From assembly GCA_965649825.1 (NCBI GenBank), contig OZ287703.1, positions 868,001-932,000 on the forward strand: DNA of 64,000 nt. Reading direction: 5' to 3'. The translations under genes and the position numbers were made by a program. The notes below the pieces were generated by a model that saw only the letters and a list, made by a program, of their open reading frames with translations, made no database searches and was not told where the DNA came from. Below, piece by piece: positions 60,955-64,000 of the stretch. The DNA is from Penicillus capitatus (taxonomy: Eukaryota > Chlorophyta). Each line of letters begins with the position of its first letter. The stretch's first letter is position 1.

Positions 60955-63157
60955 ATCTCTAACTCGTAGCTTCTGTAAAAAGTTCTTTAAGTGCAAAGAG
61001 CTTAAACGATTTGTTCTTTGATTCTAAGAGAATCGTCTCTTAGTCTTCTTGTTAAACAGGTAACGCGCTTATGCCCAATTAGATCAATTTCGTAAAGATG
61101 GGTGTTTTTCTTCGTTTACTATCTATCGCTAGCGTCCGAAGAGCTTCGGTTGACCATCTATAAAGCAAATCTCACAGTCACTTCAATCAGAGTAATCACG
61201 TTAAAGCGAACAATTACAATAGTTCTTTTCTTTGCTTTACAACACAAGTTACTTTACTTGTCGAAAGTTCGTCAATGATCGGCACCAATTTTTGTTTGTC
61301 CTGTTTCTCGTTTCTTTTTTTCTTGAAGATCGATACGGATATATTTTTTCTTCGTCGTGGTGGAAGTATTATGAAACAAGGGTTGTTCTGCATTTTTTCA
61401 AAAGTAGATTTAACAGATTACTGTGATGCTCCGAATCCATAAGCGGGCAGCATTAGCCGCAGCAGTTTAAAACGGAATGTTAAACACAGTATAAAGGTCT
61501 TCAATTTATTCTTCATACTTGGATATCTCCTCTTGCAGTTTTCTGTGTTTAATATATTCTTGGATAAGGCCCTTTCGGTTTTCTTCGATGTGCAAGCAAT
61601 CTGTATAAATTTCATTCTTGAAGGCATCAGTGATGATGACTGGATGTTTGTTCATTGCTAAAGAATACCTCCATCTCTTTCAAGGTTCTGGCGATTAGAA
61701 CTTTAGGTTATTTGGCTTTCTGGTTCCGCCATGTGCAAGCAAGTATTCGCCAGTGTATTTAGGTCATTGGCATCACTCAACTCCTTTCGATAACATTCAA
61801 CAAAAACCACTTTTCGTTTAGTGAAAGGCAGTACTTCCATGGTCTTTGGACTACAATGAACGTACAGAGGAATTTTGCCAGATCTCGTTTGTAAAGTTCA
61901 TTCACGCAATGGCAATGGACAGGGAAATTGATTGCTTCTCAAAACTGCCAGAGAAACTGGGGTTGTCACATCGTTACTACTTCGTTGTTTAAGGGTTCTG
62001 TCTCCGAAGGGGTACTTACACGAGGTTTACGTTAACCTATGGATCCTTTCCCGAGGTCCTGCTAGGCCAGTGACTCATCTGTCATGTCACCTGTGGCACA
62101 CAAAAACATGACCGCAGACACATGTGAACCTTTGCTCTGTAAGCATGGAAAGCTTTCCTTTGACACAAAGACAATTACAAGATGGCACATTTTTGTGCAC
62201 ATGCGGACATCGCGGACGCAGTTCTGTCGCCCTTAGAGGATCTTTTGCGACTGCGAATGTCTTGAAAAGCACGACATATGTTAGGACCGCGGGGTGTCGC
62301 GAGAGGTATGGGTACGTCGAGGCCGTGAGTAGAGACGAATCGGACGGGTATTCTTGTAGGCGAGTCTGTACATCGTTATATAGGTAAATGTCCTGTCATT
62401 CGACAGCGACGTTTCTTGATGTAACACATACAAAGAACATTTTATTCCAATTCAGTCCATACGAAGATATCAACTCATTGCCGTGTCGCTTAAGTCCACT
62501 TGCGGTGTGCATAAGCAATTCTCCACATGTGTGCCTGGGACCTGAAGATGGATGTTAGCTGTGGCTGGGGCACTGGCGCTACTACAGTTTGCTGTTTTGT
62601 GTTGCCTGTTTTCTTGACGAACACTTCGTTGAAGAAGGTTATGATCTGCGTAGAGAAATCAATTGGCCAAGAGAAAGAGACGCTAACGACTTTCCAGCGA
62701 GTTGCGAAGTGCACTAACTGCACGCCACCTATCTTTATCATGTTTTTAAGCAGCCAATGATTCTGTCAATGTGTCAAGTCGCACTTTTCAGAATTCTGTC
62801 TAATAATAGAGTTTGTAACTAAGTTGTCTTCAAGACCGAAAGAAGTAGACTCAGAATCGTTATGAAGCCGCAAAGGAGAAAGCAAGCTTCGATGAAAGGA
62901 CAACGGTTGGAGTAACGATATAATCAGGCAAAGGTTTAAAAAGCAGCCAAGTGATTTCGAGGTTACACTGCTCGTAGATTGTATTCGTGAACCCTAAAAT
63001 AGACGAAGATGACAGTGTTTACGTACGTCTGTTTGTGTGTTGTGTAACGAGTGCACAATGTTGCATTCGTAAACAGATTCTATCCAATAAACATCCGCCA
63101 ATGAGATGCTTGTAAAGAATGCAGAATGAAGAAAAAGATACTCGACCATGAATTAGA
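60955..63157. other. AT-rich stretch without recognised genes
   Basis: About 2.2 kb. Short frames on both strands (for instance 62490-62741 minus and 62527-62760 plus) show no family signal. No repeats or RNA genes seen by eye. Confidence 0.4.
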
Positions 63158-64000
63158 TCATTGCTCTTTCGTTGCTTTCTTAGCGGCTTCTACCATTCCG
63201 GCGAAGACTCCGCCTTCCTTTGTCATCAAACTGCTTGGGGCGTCAAACTCGACCAGCTCTCCGTTCTCCAAGACGAGCAGCAGGTCGCAGTCCATGACGG
63301 TGTCTATCCTGTGGGCGATGATGAGGAGCGTCTTGTCGTTGTTTGTGATGAGAGAGTGCAGAGAGTTCTGTATCAAGGAGTCGGTGCCTCTGTCCACATT
63401 CGCTGTGGCCTCGTCCAGCGCCACGATCTTGGCATCCGAGAGGAGAACCCTGTCGACGAACAGCGATGCGAGAGGACAGAAGGCGAACAGACGAAGAGAG
63501 GCCACCTGGCCAGACAGAGAAGCTGGCGCTGTCCGACACTCAGGTTGCCTCCGTTCTCCGAGATGAGTGCCTCCAGTCCGCCGATGTCCCTGACCACTGC
63601 ATCGAGACAGACCTTCTGCAGCACGTCCCATACCCTGGCGTCGCTGTGCTCGCTCCACGGATCCAGGTTCGACCTCAGCGTCCCTGCGTCGCATCGAGTC
63701 AGTGGCCGGCAGAGACATGTCCGAGATCCTCACCTCCGAAGAGCACCGGGTCCTGCGGGATCACCGCCAGCTGCTTCCTCAGGACGTCGATGCCGATGCT
63801 GGACGTATCCACGCCGTCGATCCTGATCTCTCCCTCGTTCACGTCGATCAGCCTGCACACAGAAGTCTTCTCAATGCAGAGAACGAAGCGGTGTCCAAGC
63901 AGGAGACCTGAAGAGAGTCAGCAGCAGGGAGGACTTTCCTGAGCCCGTTCTGCCGACGATGCCGACCGAGCTGCCTCCTGGAATGACGAATGAGAGGTTC
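63158..64000 (-). CDS. ABCC (MRP-type) transporter, copy 3, C-terminal end only
   Basis: The gene runs in from beyond the right edge; only the NBD2 end is visible. Spliced exons give [39 protein letters not shown] and [18 protein letters not shown], ending KKATKEQ at 63158. Introns sit at the same places as in copy 2 and are almost identical in sequence. The last residues differ from copy 2 (KEQ against KVRSVESN), marking the end of the shared block. Confidence 0.85.
63168..64000 (-). repeat. 833-bp inverted duplication, right arm
   Basis: Reverse complement of 56683-57515. Divergence rises slightly in the last 30 bases before the edge (three changes in about 25), which may mark the approach of the block's other end. 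Confidence 0.9.

Overview
The window is nuclear DNA of a plastid-bearing eukaryote, most likely a small alga. Nearly every housekeeping gene is cut by very short introns (about 44-65 nt), which rules out bacteria. When I spliced the fragments by eye, four genes point to plastids. PsaN (photosystem I subunit N) carries a twin-arginine thylakoid signal. Sedoheptulose-1,7-bisphosphatase keeps the C-x4-C redox pair. An FtsY reads like chloroplast FtsY. A cysteine synthase has a basic presequence. The presequences look like plain transit peptides with no ER signal in front, so a two-membrane (primary) plastid is favoured. PsaN is best known from the green lineage. The species cannot be named from this sequence.

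Layout. 0-10 kb is a tandem segmental duplication: a fragment of an F-box/LRR-like gene plus a polyubiquitin-like/zinc-domain fusion gene. The two copies are separated by a 5'-truncated, dead non-LTR retrotransposon, and they differ in ubiquitin-like repeat number (2 versus 4). 10-41 kb is gene-dense: long-form tRNase Z, cysteine synthase, FtsY, an ABCC transporter, an F-box/LRR gene, a small secreted protein, a serine carboxypeptidase, SBPase, a class-V-aminotransferase-like protein lacking its PLP lysine, a tail-anchored protein, PsaN, a second (coiled-coil) tail-anchored protein and a large disordered protein with a PP1-docking motif. 41-45 kb is AT-rich, with only weak retroelement traces and a 33-nt tandem repeat.

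45-52 kb is one large gene for a surface protein of the polymorphic-outer-membrane-protein (GGAI/FxxN repeat) type with a multi-pass C-terminus. A coding exon for one membrane helix is split by a 1,054-bp element with two identical 206-bp terminal repeats (TG...CA) and a 5-bp target duplication. This looks like a recent, non-autonomous, TRIM-type LTR retrotransposon. 52.7-57.5 kb is a second ABCC transporter. 57.5-63 kb is AT-rich and holds an ORF1-only retroposon flanked by a 17-bp duplication. The right edge holds a third ABCC gene in opposite orientation. Its last 833 bp, introns included, are almost identical to the end of the second ABCC gene, which suggests recent inverted duplication or gene conversion.

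Functionally, PsaN, SBPase, FtsY and probably cysteine synthase serve the plastid (photosystem I, Calvin cycle, thylakoid protein insertion, sulfur assimilation). The ABCC copies, LRR genes and ubiquitin-like fusions are the expanding, recombining families. Exon boundaries given here were found by reading frame, splice sites and remembered family sequences. No search was run.
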